A DNA stretch of 64,000 bases, from positions 2,395,501 through 2,459,500 of the forward strand of contig NZ_CP046400.1 of assembly GCF_009762795.1 (NCBI RefSeq). Direction: 5' to 3'. The position numbers and the translations under genes are program-made. The stretch is from Pseudodesulfovibrio cashew. GTDB taxonomy: Bacteria; Desulfobacterota; Desulfovibrionia; Desulfovibrionales; Desulfovibrionaceae. The notes under the pieces are model-generated. The model saw only the letters and a list, made by a program, of their open reading frames with translations, had not been told where the DNA came from and searched no databases. Numbering within the stretch: position 1 is the first letter of the stretch; each line of letters starts with the position of its first letter. This document shows positions 56,055 through 64,000 of the stretch, one piece after another.

Positions 56055-57512
56055 CTACTTCCGGTTGACCGGAATATCCGATGGCGGGATGGGCACCTGC
56101 TTGACCACGTTTCGCTTCTGGGGCTTGGCCTGCTGCCTGGGACGCTGGCCGTTCTTGGCCTGTTGGGGCTGGCGGGGTTGCTGTGCCTGTTGCGGCTGTT
56201 GGCCCTGCTGTTGCGGTTCGCCGCCCACCAGTTCGTGCATTTTGGCCATGGCGCTCTCCAGCGGCTCCTGTTCTGCCACCAGTTGGCGCAGGAAGCGGTT
56301 GATGGGGCCGACCATGGAGATCGCCTTGTCCACCTCGGCGTTGGCGCCTTTCTGGTACGCGCCGATGTTGACCATGTCCTCCACCTTCTTGAACGTGGCC
56401 ATGTGCCTGAGCAGGGCGCGGCCGTCGGCCTGGGCCTGGTCCGAGGTGATGTCGGAGCGAAGACGGCTGACGGATTTGAGCACGTCGATGGCGGGGTAGT
56501 GGCCGAGGTCGGCCAGTTCGCGGGTGAGCACGATGTGCCCGTCCAGGATGGAGCGGGTGGAGTCGGCAATGGGTTCGGTGAAGTCGTCGCCGTCCACCAG
56601 CACCGTGTAGATGCCGGTTATGGAGCCGGTCTTGGCCTTGCCTGCGCGTTCCAGGAGCTGTGGCAGGTGGGCGAAGACGCTGGGCGTATAGCCGCCTCGG
56701 GTGGGCGGTTCGCCGGCGGCAAGGCCCACTTCCCGGCCCGCCATGGCGAAACGGGTCACCGAGTCCATCATCAGCAGGACGTCCTTGCCCTGATCACGGA
56801 AATATTCAGCCACCGCAGTGGCCGCGTATGCTGCGCGCATGCGGATCAGCGGCGATTTGTCGGAGGTGGCGACCACCAGCACGGACCGGGCCATGCCCTC
56901 CGGGCCGAGGTCGCGCTCCATGAACTCCACCACCTCTCTGCCGCGCTCGCCCACCAGGGCGATGACGTTGATGTCCGCCTTGGTGTAGCGGGCCATCATG
57001 CCCAGGGTGGTTGACTTGCCCACGCCCGAACCGGCCATGATGCCCACGCGCTGGCCCTTGCCCAGGGTGAGCAGGGAGTTGACCGCGCGGATGCCCACAT
57101 CCAGGGGCTCGTTGATGCGGGGGCGCTCCAGCGGGTTGGGCGGGTCGCGGTGCAGCGGGGCGTAGGCCTCGGGAACGATCTCCCCCTTGCCGTCCAGAGG
57201 CTCCCCGAAGGCGTCCACAGCACGGCCGAGCATGGCCTGTCCCACCGGGATGAGCGGCGGAGTGGCCGCATTGCGGATCAGGGAGCCGGGACCGATGCCT
57301 CGCAGGGCGGAGTAGGGCATGAACAGGCACGCGCCGTCGCGGAAACCAACCACCTCTGCCGGGATGGGGTCGCCCGTGCCGGGCAGCAGGTAGCAGACCG
57401 ATCCGAGGGGAGCCTTGATGCCCTTGCCCTCGGCGATGAGGCCCACCACCTTGGTGACCTTGCCGAAGGTCTGGCAGGGGTCGAGTTCCTGAAGCAGTCC
57501 GAGCCGCGACAC
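56055..57512 (-). CDS. fliI: Flagellar export ATPase FliI with Gln/Pro-rich tail
   Basis: Hexameric ATPase that drives flagellar type III export. 485 residues: F1-beta-like core with Walker A GSGVGKSTTLGMM, LLMMDSVTRFAMA and GEPPTRGGYTPSVFA. The usual length is about 440; the last ~55 residues are a Gln/Pro/Lys-rich repeat (QQQGQQPQQAQQPRQPQQ) ending in VKQVPIPPSD. fliH lies four bases upstream. Last gene of the operon in this direction. Confidence 0.95.
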   Translation of the reverse strand: MSRLGLLQELDPCQTFGKVTKVVGLIAEGKGIKAPLGSVCYLLPGTGDPIPAEVVGFRDGACLFMPYSALRGIGPGSLIRNAATPPLIPVGQAMLGRAVDAFGEPLDGKGEIVPEAYAPLHRDPPNPLERPRINEPLDVGIRAVNSLLTLGKGQRVGIMAGSGVGKSTTLGMMARYTKADINVIALVGERGREVVEFMERDLGPEGMARSVLVVATSDKSPLIRMRAAYAATAVAEYFRDQGKDVLLMMDSVTRFAMAGREVGLAAGEPPTRGGYTPSVFAHLPQLLERAGKAKTGSITGIYTVLVDGDDFTEPIADSTRSILDGHIVLTRELADLGHYPAIDVLKSVSRLRSDITSDQAQADGRALLRHMATFKKVEDMVNIGAYQKGANAEVDKAISMVGPINRFLRQLVAEQEPLESAMAKMHELVGGEPQQQGQQPQQAQQPRQPQQAKNGQRPRQQAKPQKRNVVKQVPIPPSDIPVNRK

Positions 57513-57515
57513 GCG

Positions 57516-58259
57516 CTATGCTCCTTCCGGCTTGACGAGCTGTTCGGCCAGTTGGTCGAGGATGGGCTCTACCCCGCGCCAGCGGGAGGCCACAGAGTTG
57601 TCCACCATGCCGTCGGCGCTCTCCAGGAGGATGCCGCCATCGGCCAGGGTGGGGTCGCCCTTGACCGTCCAGTACTTCAGAGCCGGGTTGCGCTCCTGAA
57701 TATTCTTGATGAAGATCTCCAGATCCGGGGCGTCATCCGGCGAACATTTGACGATCAGCTCCCGCTGGGATTCGATGCGTTCCAGGGCCTCGGTCATGAG
57801 CGCCTCCACCGAGGCGATCCGGGATTCGCTCATCTCGATCTTGAGCGTCTTTTCGACGGCCAGCCTGATCAGGCTGAGGATGTCCCTGCGTCGCTCGTCG
57901 AAGACCTTGGACCCCTGGGCGCCGATCTGGCTCAGGATGTTCTCCACCTCGGCGGACATTTGGTTCGCATGCGCCTCCAGGTCGGCCTGGGCCTGTTTCA
58001 GACCCTCCTCATATCCTTCGTGCCGGGCCGTGGCGCGCAGGGCTTCGGCCTCCAGTTCGGCGAGGACCATGATCTCCTTGGCCTTCTCTCTGGCCTTGGC
58101 CTTGACCCGCTCCAGGTACTCCTCGTTGGTCGAGTCGTCCCACATGAGCCTCCGCTTGCCTTCCAGCTCCTGGATGGTCATTTCGTCGGGCCCGGGCGTG
58201 GTCATGCCCATGACCACCTTGCCGGTATACTTGGGGGATGGTGATTTAGACAAAGACAT
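57516..58259 (-). CDS. fliH: Flagellar assembly protein FliH
   Basis: Regulator of FliI that links it to the C-ring. 247 residues with an extended helical middle (EGYEEGLKQAQADLEAHANQ), a V/F-ATPase peripheral-stalk-like arrangement, and the C-terminal domain. Overlaps fliG by 14 bases (58246-58259), a sign of coupling. Confidence 0.9.
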   Translation of the reverse strand: MSLSKSPSPKYTGKVVMGMTTPGPDEMTIQELEGKRRLMWDDSTNEEYLERVKAKAREKAKEIMVLAELEAEALRATARHEGYEEGLKQAQADLEAHANQMSAEVENILSQIGAQGSKVFDERRRDILSLIRLAVEKTLKIEMSESRIASVEALMTEALERIESQRELIVKCSPDDAPDLEIFIKNIQERNPALKYWTVKGDPTLADGGILLESADGMVDNSVASRWRGVEPILDQLAEQLVKPEGA

Positions 58260-59244
58260 CGCTGCCGCCTCTGCTGATGACTATCTTGCCTTCGTCCTCC
58301 AGACGACGGACCGTCTTGACGATATTCTGCTGTGCCGCCTCGACTTCGGAGAGCTTCTTGGGCGGCATGATTTCCAGGTCTTCCTTGATCATGGTGGACG
58401 CGCGCTCGGACAGGTTCTTGAAGAACTTCTCCTTGAGCTCGTCGGACGCGCCCTTGAGCGCCACGGTGAGGTCCTCGTTGGAGACCTCCTTGAGCAGCTC
58501 GCGGATGGCCACGTCGTCGATGCCCTTGATGTCCTCGAACACGAACATGAGGTTGCGGATATCTTCGGCCATCTGGGTGGATTCCTCTTCGATCTCGGAG
58601 AGGACCTCCTCCTCGGTGTTGCGGTCCACGGCGTTGAGAATTTCGGCCACTGCCGGGACGCCGCCCACCTTCTTGCCTTCCTTGCCGCCCATGGCGATGA
58701 GCTGGCTCTGGAGCACCTTGTCCACTTCCATGAGCATCTCTTCCGCAACCGCTTCCAGCTTGGCCAGGCGCATGAGCACCTCGGCGCGCACGCCGGCGGG
58801 CAGGTGGGAGATGAGGTCCGCGGCCTGGTCCGGGTGCAGGTGGCCGAGAATGAGGGCCAGGGTCTGCGGGTGTTCGTTGCGCAGGATCTGGGCCAGGATG
58901 CGCGGGCTGACGTTCTCCAGCTCCTGGAACGGCGTGGGGCCGGTGTCCAGCTCCAGGGAGTCCATTATGTACTTGGCCGTCTCGGAATCCAGGGACTTGG
59001 TCAGCAGACGCTTGACCTGGTCCGCACCGCCCACCAGCAGTTCCGCGCCGTAGGCCAGGGCCTCGTTGTACTCCTTGAGTACCTCGAGCACCTGTTCCCG
59101 GGGGATGGAGTCGGTGGTGAGCATGGCCTTGGATACGGCCGCGATCTCGTTGCGCTCCATCCGCTTGAATACTTCCGCCGTGAACTTGTCGCCCAGGGCG
59201 AGCAACACGATGGCGGTTTTCTGGGGTCCGGTGAAGTCGGCCAT
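58246..59244 (-). CDS. fliG: Flagellar motor switch protein FliG
   Basis: C-ring rotor protein that interacts with stators and sets rotation sense. 332 residues with N, middle and C domains; the EHPQ motif appears as NEHPQTLALIL and the torque helix as DDVAIRELLKEV. Adjacent to fliF with no gap (59244/59245). N-terminus binds FliF. Confidence 0.95.
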   Translation of the reverse strand: MADFTGPQKTAIVLLALGDKFTAEVFKRMERNEIAAVSKAMLTTDSIPREQVLEVLKEYNEALAYGAELLVGGADQVKRLLTKSLDSETAKYIMDSLELDTGPTPFQELENVSPRILAQILRNEHPQTLALILGHLHPDQAADLISHLPAGVRAEVLMRLAKLEAVAEEMLMEVDKVLQSQLIAMGGKEGKKVGGVPAVAEILNAVDRNTEEEVLSEIEEESTQMAEDIRNLMFVFEDIKGIDDVAIRELLKEVSNEDLTVALKGASDELKEKFFKNLSERASTMIKEDLEIMPPKKLSEVEAAQQNIVKTVRRLEDEGKIVISRGGSDVFV

Positions 59245-60846
59245 TTACGCACCTTCCTCCTGGGTGAGCCAGGTCTTGAGCAGGTGCACGGCCTGATCGA
59301 TGTTCTCGTCGGACAGCTGCACCGCGTGATTCTTCGCGTTTTCCAGGCGCCTGGACATGTCCATGGCTTCCTCGTCCACGTCCTCTTCCTCGAGGGCGAG
59401 GCGCTCTGCACCGGGCAGGCCGGCCATTTCCTCGATCTCCTGCTCCGCCACGCGGGGCCTGATCAGGGCCATGACCACCGGGCGGACGACCAGGACCAGG
59501 AAGAGGAAGATCAGGAGGCCGTTGAGGAACGGCTTGCCGAGCCGCTGTGCGTACTCGAGCATGGTGCGCATCAGCGATTCCTGGCCGTAGAGGTCGGGTT
59601 CGCCGAAGGAGATGTTGGACACCTCGATGGTGTCGCCGCGCGCCGAGTCGAAGCCCACGGCATTGGCGATCAGGTTCCGGATGCGTTCAAGCTCTTCGGC
59701 CGTGCGCGGGACATAGATCTGTTCGCCGGTCTCCTCGTTGACCTGCCACGTCCCGTCCACGATAACCGCGACGGTGAGCCGTTGCAACTCGCCAACGGGG
59801 GCGACAATATTTTCTTCCTGCTTGTTGATTTCGAAGTTGGTGGTCCGGGATTCGCGGGTAGAGTCCTGGGTGGTGCGGGTGCCGGTGAAGCCGTCGCCTC
59901 GGAAGTTGGCGTCGGGTTCGCCACCGGCCAGGTTGGCCGCGCCGGCAGTGCTTTCCTCGCTGCGGGTCTCGGAGCGGACTACCGAGCCGTCAGGGTCGAA
60001 GGATTCCTTGCGGATGGTCTTCTGGCTGAAGTCGAGGTCCGCGTTGACGCGGGCGACGACCTTGCCCGGGCCGACCACGGGGCCGAGCAGTTCCATGATT
60101 CGGCGCTGGGTCTTGTTTTCGACTCCGGCCTTGTATTCGAGCTGGGTGTTGGACATGGCCAGCCCGGTGGAGTCGTCCTCGGGAGTATAGAGCGGGCGGC
60201 CCTTCATGTCGGTAACGGTGATGTTCTTGGCATCGAGGCCCTCTACGGCCATGGACACCAGGTTGACGATGCCCTGAACCTCGTTGGGAGCCAGCTTGCC
60301 GTCGTCCTTGAGCTGCAGGACGATGGACGCGGACGGCGGCATCTGTTCCTCGATGAACAGGGACTTCTGGGGCAGCACCAGGTGCACGCGGGTCTTGGTG
60401 ACCTGCGGGAACTCGGTGATGGTCCGGGCCAGTTCGCCCTGGAGGGCGCGCTGGTAGTTGATGTGCTGCACGAAGTCGGTCTGGCCGATCTGCACGTCGT
60501 CGAAAATTTCAAAGCCGATGCCCTGGCCGTGGAGGTTGCCTTCCCCGGCCACCTTGAGGCGCAGGTCGTAGACGCGGTCCGCCGGGACCATGATGGTCTT
60601 GCCGTTCTCCTCGAGCTGATAGGGGATTTTTTCCGCCTGGAGCATGGAGACCACGCGGTTGGCATCCTCTGGGTAGAGGTTGGTCATCAGGATCTTGTAG
60701 TCCGGCTTGTTCATCCAATAGATCATGAGGCCGAAGGCCAGGATCACCGACAGGGCCAGCCCGCCGATGAGGATGCGCTGGGACATGGTGCGGTCGGTCC
60801 AGAATCCAGTGACTTTGGTGAAGAATTCGGCAACGGACGGAGGCAT
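59245..60846 (-). CDS. fliF: Flagellar MS-ring protein FliF
   Basis: Forms the MS ring in the inner membrane. 533 residues: N-terminal transmembrane helix (ILIGGLALSVILAFGLMIYW), periplasmic ring domains with YKILMTNLYPEDANRVV, and a C-terminal helix (LLIFLFLVLVVRPVV) plus an acidic FliG-binding tail (EEEDVDEEAMDM). Intact. Confidence 0.95.
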   Translation of the reverse strand: MPPSVAEFFTKVTGFWTDRTMSQRILIGGLALSVILAFGLMIYWMNKPDYKILMTNLYPEDANRVVSMLQAEKIPYQLEENGKTIMVPADRVYDLRLKVAGEGNLHGQGIGFEIFDDVQIGQTDFVQHINYQRALQGELARTITEFPQVTKTRVHLVLPQKSLFIEEQMPPSASIVLQLKDDGKLAPNEVQGIVNLVSMAVEGLDAKNITVTDMKGRPLYTPEDDSTGLAMSNTQLEYKAGVENKTQRRIMELLGPVVGPGKVVARVNADLDFSQKTIRKESFDPDGSVVRSETRSEESTAGAANLAGGEPDANFRGDGFTGTRTTQDSTRESRTTNFEINKQEENIVAPVGELQRLTVAVIVDGTWQVNEETGEQIYVPRTAEELERIRNLIANAVGFDSARGDTIEVSNISFGEPDLYGQESLMRTMLEYAQRLGKPFLNGLLIFLFLVLVVRPVVMALIRPRVAEQEIEEMAGLPGAERLALEEEDVDEEAMDMSRRLENAKNHAVQLSDENIDQAVHLLKTWLTQEEGA

Positions 60847-60898
60847 CGTTTCTCTCCCGGATACTTGTTACGGTTGGTTGTTGCGTCCTTGGCCTGAC

Positions 60899-61228
60899 CT
60901 AGAAGGTCATGCGCATGATTTCCTGGTATGATGACATGAGCTTGGAGCGGACCGCGCCGGTCATCTGCATGGTCAAAGAGGCCTTCTGCAGGGAGATCAT
61001 GAGCTCATGGACGTTCTGGGTCTTGCCCGAGTCGAACTCCTGGATCATCTGCTTCTTCTCGGTCTGGAGATCGTTGACGCCCTTGATGGACTCGCTCAGC
61101 GTATCCGAGAAATCCTTGACCGGGGTGGGGGCCTTCTTCAGGGACTGGGTAACCTTGGAGTCCACCGACGTGCGGCGTGCGTCCATGGCGCTCTGGTACG
61201 CGTTGATGGCGACGGATTTGACGACCAT
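60899..61228 (-). CDS. fliE: Flagellar hook-basal body protein FliE
   Basis: Links the MS ring to the rod. 109 residues with the C-terminal KASLTMQMTGAVRSKLMSSY segment typical of FliE. 10 bases after flgC. Confidence 0.92.
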   Translation of the reverse strand: MVVKSVAINAYQSAMDARRTSVDSKVTQSLKKAPTPVKDFSDTLSESIKGVNDLQTEKKQMIQEFDSGKTQNVHELMISLQKASLTMQMTGAVRSKLMSSYQEIMRMTF

Positions 61229-61238
61229 GATTCCTCTC

Positions 61239-61676
61239 CTACATGCCGATTCGCAGCGCCCGGGTGAACATCTGCTTTACGGCGGTTATGGTCTGTACGT
61301 TGGCTTCGTATCCGCGCGTGGCGGACATCATGTTGGTCATTTCCTCAACCACGTTGATGTCGGGGTAGAAGACGTATCCCTGATCGTTGGCGTCGGGGTG
61401 GTCCGGCTCGTAGACCTGGCGGAAGGGGCGTTGGTCGGCGGTGACGCCGAGGACCTTGACGCCGTTGAGTTCCCGGTTGAGCTGGTTCTGCATGGCGGTG
61501 TCGAAGGGGGAGTAGACCGGCGTGGCTTCGAAGGAGACCGACTTGCGGCGGTAGGGGCCGCCTTCCATAGTCTTGGTCGTGCGAATGTTCGCCATATTCA
61601 TGGAAATGACGTTCAAATGCGTGCGCTGGGCCTTGAGGCCGGATGCGCTGATATCCATTGCGGTCATGAAGTCCAT
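61239..61676 (-). CDS. flgC: Flagellar proximal rod protein FlgC
   Basis: Proximal rod subunit. 145 residues with the rod N-motif MDISASGLKAQRTHLNVIS and MANIRTT, and C-terminal EEMTNMMSATRGYEANVQ. Stop of flgB and start of flgC overlap by one base (61676). Confidence 0.95.
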   Translation of the reverse strand: MDFMTAMDISASGLKAQRTHLNVISMNMANIRTTKTMEGGPYRRKSVSFEATPVYSPFDTAMQNQLNRELNGVKVLGVTADQRPFRQVYEPDHPDANDQGYVFYPDINVVEEMTNMMSATRGYEANVQTITAVKQMFTRALRIGM

Positions 61677-62086
61677 TACTTACTCCCCTCCTGGATGACC
61701 TTCTGCATCCCCTGGAAGTTCTTCTGGATGATCTGGGCGAGGGCGTTGTACATCATGCCGTTCTTGGTCATGACGGTCATTTCCTTGTCCAGGTCGATAG
61801 CATCGTCGCCGTAGATATGGCGTGGTTTGAAGTCCCGCAGCGAGTCGCCCTGGAACGTGCCCGATTCGAATGCGGCGGGCATGTGGTTCTGTTCGGTGCG
61901 GGTCATCTTGCCGTGAGCGTTCTGGTTCAGCGCGCTCTGCAGTTTGTCCTCGAACTCCAGGCGGCGTGCCTTGTAGTCCGGCGTGTCCACGTTGGCGATG
62001 TTTCCCATGACGAGATTTTGACGTTCCAGCCGCATGTCCATGACCTTCGACGTCAATTGTATGTGGCTTTCAAAAATGCCTCGCAT
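61676..62086 (-). CDS. flgB: Flagellar proximal rod protein FlgB
   Basis: First gene of the flgBC-fliEFGHI operon. 136 residues with LVMGNIANVDTPDYKARRLE and the C-terminal KEMTVMTKNGMMYNALAQII. ATG 62086 has GGAGG eight bases upstream on the minus strand; a longer frame to 62161 is rejected. A sigma-54 promoter lies 76 bases upstream. Confidence 0.94.
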   Translation of the reverse strand: MRGIFESHIQLTSKVMDMRLERQNLVMGNIANVDTPDYKARRLEFEDKLQSALNQNAHGKMTRTEQNHMPAAFESGTFQGDSLRDFKPRHIYGDDAIDLDKEMTVMTKNGMMYNALAQIIQKNFQGMQKVIQEGSK

Positions 62087-62161
62087 GCCTTGATCCTCCT
62101 GGGTTTTCTTCCGTTTCGACCCGGTTGCGGCTATGGATTGCACCGGGCACGCCTGAAGCAT

Positions 62162-62177
62162 AGCAACTAGTGTTCCA
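62162..62177 (-). promoter_or_regulatory. Sigma-54 promoter of the flgB operon
   Basis: Minus strand TGGAACACTAGTTGCT: GG and GC are 10 bases apart as required, and it matches the -24/-12 consensus TGGCACGNNNNTTGCW at all but two of its specified positions. The flgB start is 76 bases downstream. A perfect TATAAT lies further upstream (near 62212) but with no good -35. Confidence 0.8.
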
Positions 62178-62433
62178 ACTGAGTAACATATTGAAATAAA
62201 TGTAGAAGAATTATACTGACAGAAGGTGGGTCAAGAACTGGCGCTCGTGCGGGGTGGGTGTGGTGTTTGCTGGCGAAGCAAGGGGCAGAATGTGCCGTTA
62301 TCTGGACTGACTGGGCGATATTCTGTTTCAGCCACTCAATCCGTTTAGATTGAGGCTTTAAGAGAATATCTTTATGATTTTATTGGAATTAGTTGGAGTA
62401 GTGTATCTGGTGACAGGTCGGAAAAAAACGGTC
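62178..62433. promoter_or_regulatory. Shared control region between divergent sigma-54 promoters
   Basis: About 250 bases without a gene. It contains CTCAATC/GATTGAG (62335-62341 and 62348-62354), about 80-100 bases upstream of the plus-strand -24 element, a fitting place for an activator (flagellar NtrC-type) site. Otherwise nothing clear. Confidence 0.45.
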
Positions 62434-62449
62434 TGGCATACTCCTTGCT
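62434..62449 (+). promoter_or_regulatory. Sigma-54 promoter of the TPR gene
   Basis: TGGCATACTCCTTGCT: very close to the consensus TGGCACGNNNNTTGCW, GG and GC 10 bases apart. The TPR start codon is 82 bases downstream. Confidence 0.82.
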
Positions 62450-62531
62450 TTTCACGATTGCGGGCCAAGCATGGCCAGCAGACATCTTTTCAGCCCGGCT
62501 TCCGGGTAAAGGAGAAATGGAGGGGAACGTC

Positions 62532-63095
62532 ATGAGTGGACATCTCGACTACGAAATCAACAAGGAACTTGGTGAATGCTACCTGTTCATGGGTGAGCTG
62601 GACAAGGCCGAAGAGTATTACAAGAAGGCAGTCAGCTCCAACGGCATCCATCCCGACCCCTACCTGGGCCTGGCCACGGTGGCTGTGCAACGGGGCGACC
62701 TGGATGACGCCATCGTCATGTATCAGAAGGCGCACAAGATCGAACCGTCCGACAAGAGTCTTTCCGGGATTGCGCTCATCCGCATGGAAAACGGAGAAAA
62801 GGAGGAAGCCTTCTCCCTGTTCTCCGAGGCCATCGAGATGAATCCCGAAAACATGGTCGCCCTGTATTCCCTGATCAGGCTCGGCCATGAACTGGAGCGC
62901 GTGGAGCAGATCGTTCCGTATCTCGAGGCGCATCTCGAGATCGACCCGGCCAAGCACGAAGTGCGCTACTCCCTGGCCGGCTGCTTCATCTGCCTCGACC
63001 AGAAGGACGCGGCACGGGAACAGCTTGAGAAGATTCTCGAAATGAACCCGGACTTTGAAGCCGCCTCCGAAATGCTGGAAACGCTCCAGTCCTAA
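62532..63095 (+). CDS. Tetratricopeptide repeat protein under sigma-54 control
   Basis: A 187-residue protein made of four to five TPR units (ECYLFMGELDKAEEYYKKAV, YLGLATVAVQRGDLDDAIVM, and further ones), so it likely scaffolds protein complexes. No signal peptide in the 62532 start; an upstream frame to 62445 is rejected because it lies inside the promoter and GGAGG precedes ATG 62532. Divergence from the flagellar operon and a matching sigma-54 promoter suggest a motility-linked role, inferred. Confidence 0.82.
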   Translation: MSGHLDYEINKELGECYLFMGELDKAEEYYKKAVSSNGIHPDPYLGLATVAVQRGDLDDAIVMYQKAHKIEPSDKSLSGIALIRMENGEKEEAFSLFSEAIEMNPENMVALYSLIRLGHELERVEQIVPYLEAHLEIDPAKHEVRYSLAGCFICLDQKDAAREQLEKILEMNPDFEAASEMLETLQS

Positions 63096-63258
63096 CAAAG
63101 GTCTCCCCTCCCCGTTGATTTCCCGCTCCGTCCGTTTCGGCGGGTGGGGCGGGAAATCAGCCTTGGCTCTTACCTGCCGGGGGAGAGGGCGTCTCGCCGC
63201 TTGCCTTCCGTACACAAATCTGGCACTCCCTCTCAAAACATCTAGCGAGGGGTGCATA

Positions 63259-63855
63259 ATGGAACTGTTGCCTGTCAAAAAAGCGATCCTTTCGGTCACC
63301 GATAAATCCGGTCTGGCCGATTTCGGTCGTTTCCTGGTCGATAACGGATGCGAGCTGGTTTCCACCGGCGGCACCAAGAAGATGCTTTCCGAGGCGGGGC
63401 TGCCCGTGACCTCGGTCAGCGATATCACCGATTTTCCAGAAATCCTCGGCGGTAGGGTCAAGACCCTGCACCCGAACATCCACGGCGGCATCCTCGCCGA
63501 TAAGGATGATCCCGGCCACATGGAGACCCTGCGCGAGTTCGGCATCGAGCCGTTCGATCTCATCTGCGTCAATCTCTACAACTTCGCCGACGCTGTGGCC
63601 AAAGGGCTGGATCTCAAGGCTGCCGTGGAACAGATCGACATCGGCGGGCCCACCATGCTGCGCGCCACGGCCAAGAATTTCCACTCCATCTGCGTGGTTC
63701 CCGACCCCAAGTACTACCCGGTGGTCCAGAAGGAGATCGAAGAGAACGGCGGTCTTTCCCTGGCCTTCCGCAAGGAGATGGCGGCGCTGACCTTCAAGCT
63801 CACCAGCGAATACGACGCGATGATCACCAAGTATCTGAGCGAGAACGAAGCGTAG
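63259..63855 (+). CDS. purH: IMP cyclohydrolase, stand-alone PurH N-domain
   Basis: Closes the ring of FAICAR to IMP, the last purine step. 198 residues cover only the MGS-like cyclohydrolase domain of PurH (KKAILSVTDKSGLADFGRFL, KTLHPNIHGGILA, GGPTMLRATAKN). In most bacteria PurH is bifunctional with an AICAR transformylase domain (about 520 residues); here that domain is missing, so the formyl transfer must be done by a separate protein. Intact stop, so not a truncation. GCGAGGGG precedes ATG 63259. Confidence 0.93.
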   Translation: MELLPVKKAILSVTDKSGLADFGRFLVDNGCELVSTGGTKKMLSEAGLPVTSVSDITDFPEILGGRVKTLHPNIHGGILADKDDPGHMETLREFGIEPFDLICVNLYNFADAVAKGLDLKAAVEQIDIGGPTMLRATAKNFHSICVVPDPKYYPVVQKEIEENGGLSLAFRKEMAALTFKLTSEYDAMITKYLSENEA

Positions 63856-63974
63856 CTCGAGGCTCGTCCAGGCCAGCCCGAATAGTCGCCCGGGAACATC
63901 GCTCTCGGCACTGTACTGCGGAGGGACTCCCCACAGGAACTCCTCGGCGTGATTGATTTGAAAATTGTTGAAAG

Positions 63975-64000
63975 GCAAGTACTATCGCGATAGTACTTGC
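63975..64000. repeat. Perfect 26-bp palindrome at the window edge
   Basis: Two 13-base arms with no loop, centre ATCGCGAT. Because the window ends here it may extend further or be followed by other signals. Suits a binding site for a symmetric dimer. Confidence 0.6.

Noticed and set aside
57706-60897. Plus-strand open frame of 1063 codons antisense to fliH-fliG-fliF
   Set aside because: It mirrors the codon bias of the real minus-strand flagellar genes; composition is Val/Leu/Gly/His-rich and matches no family.

Overview
The window is GC-rich chromosomal DNA from a Gram-negative, motile, strictly respiratory bacterium, most likely a member of the Desulfovibrionaceae (Pseudodesulfovibrio/Desulfovibrio type). 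Family-level recall supports this: a Desulfovibrio-style outer-membrane porin, bacteriohemerythrin, a rhodanese-rubrerythrin fusion, a stand-alone IMP cyclohydrolase, an acidic-tailed ribosomal protein L9 and the flgBC-fliEFGHI order. The genus is an inference. Almost the whole window is core genome; I see no prophage, transposase, CRISPR array or defence island.

Layout. 1-8.8 kb (+): 3' end of ruvB, comEC, an HDOD protein overlapping an MBL-fold hydrolase, a CheY-like receiver, a PSP1/RicT protein and metG, closed by a terminator at 8.8 kb. 8.9-11.1 kb: a protein resembling a radical-SAM barrel without its cysteines, then (-) a YbgA-like DUF523/DUF1722 protein and feoA with a good Fur box. 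11.4-21.3 kb (+): a tightly spaced run carB-purF-kdsD-ykgJ-like-mrcA-phzF-like-MIF-like ending in a strong terminator. 21.3-22.1 kb: non-coding, dense in hairpins. 22.1-26.1 kb: U32 peptidase (-), pyrK-pyrD (+), tRNA-Ser(GGA). 26.1-31.7 kb: PEP-CTERM protein, a small acidic protein and SRP RNA (all -), BASS transporter and DUF4198 protein (+), a small membrane protein (-), FadL-type porin (+). 31.8-35.9 kb: ECF ATPase and T component, rhodanese-rubrerythrin, EamA exporter, TlyA. 36-42 kb: thrC, patatin, divergent LysR/CMD pair, DUF456, paaK.

42.1-48.9 kb is mostly minus strand: the rpsF-rpsR-rplI-dnaB operon behind a good sigma-70 promoter, a 29-residue membrane ORF, purC, hisD and an abundant-type porin. 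49.3-55.9 kb: uvrC with a structured leader, ubiX plus an MBL hydrolase, a structured RNA candidate abutting tRNA-Arg(CCG), bacteriohemerythrin, a Cys-rich protein and ubiD. 56-62.1 kb (-): flgB-flgC-fliE-fliF-fliG-fliH-fliI, the basal body/C-ring/export ATPase operon. It starts from a sigma-54 promoter, and a second sigma-54 promoter faces the other way towards a TPR gene. The window closes with IMP cyclohydrolase and a perfect 26-bp palindrome.

Functional links: purF, purC and the IMP cyclohydrolase belong to purine synthesis; carB, pyrK and pyrD to pyrimidine synthesis; ubiX makes the cofactor that ubiD needs; kdsD (LPS precursor) and mrcA (peptidoglycan) serve the envelope. The most unusual non-coding signals are two copies of a dispersed element built around a 58-bp perfect palindrome, the structured RNA next to tRNA-Arg, the uvrC leader and the divergent sigma-54 promoters. 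I did not find a clearly new multi-gene system.
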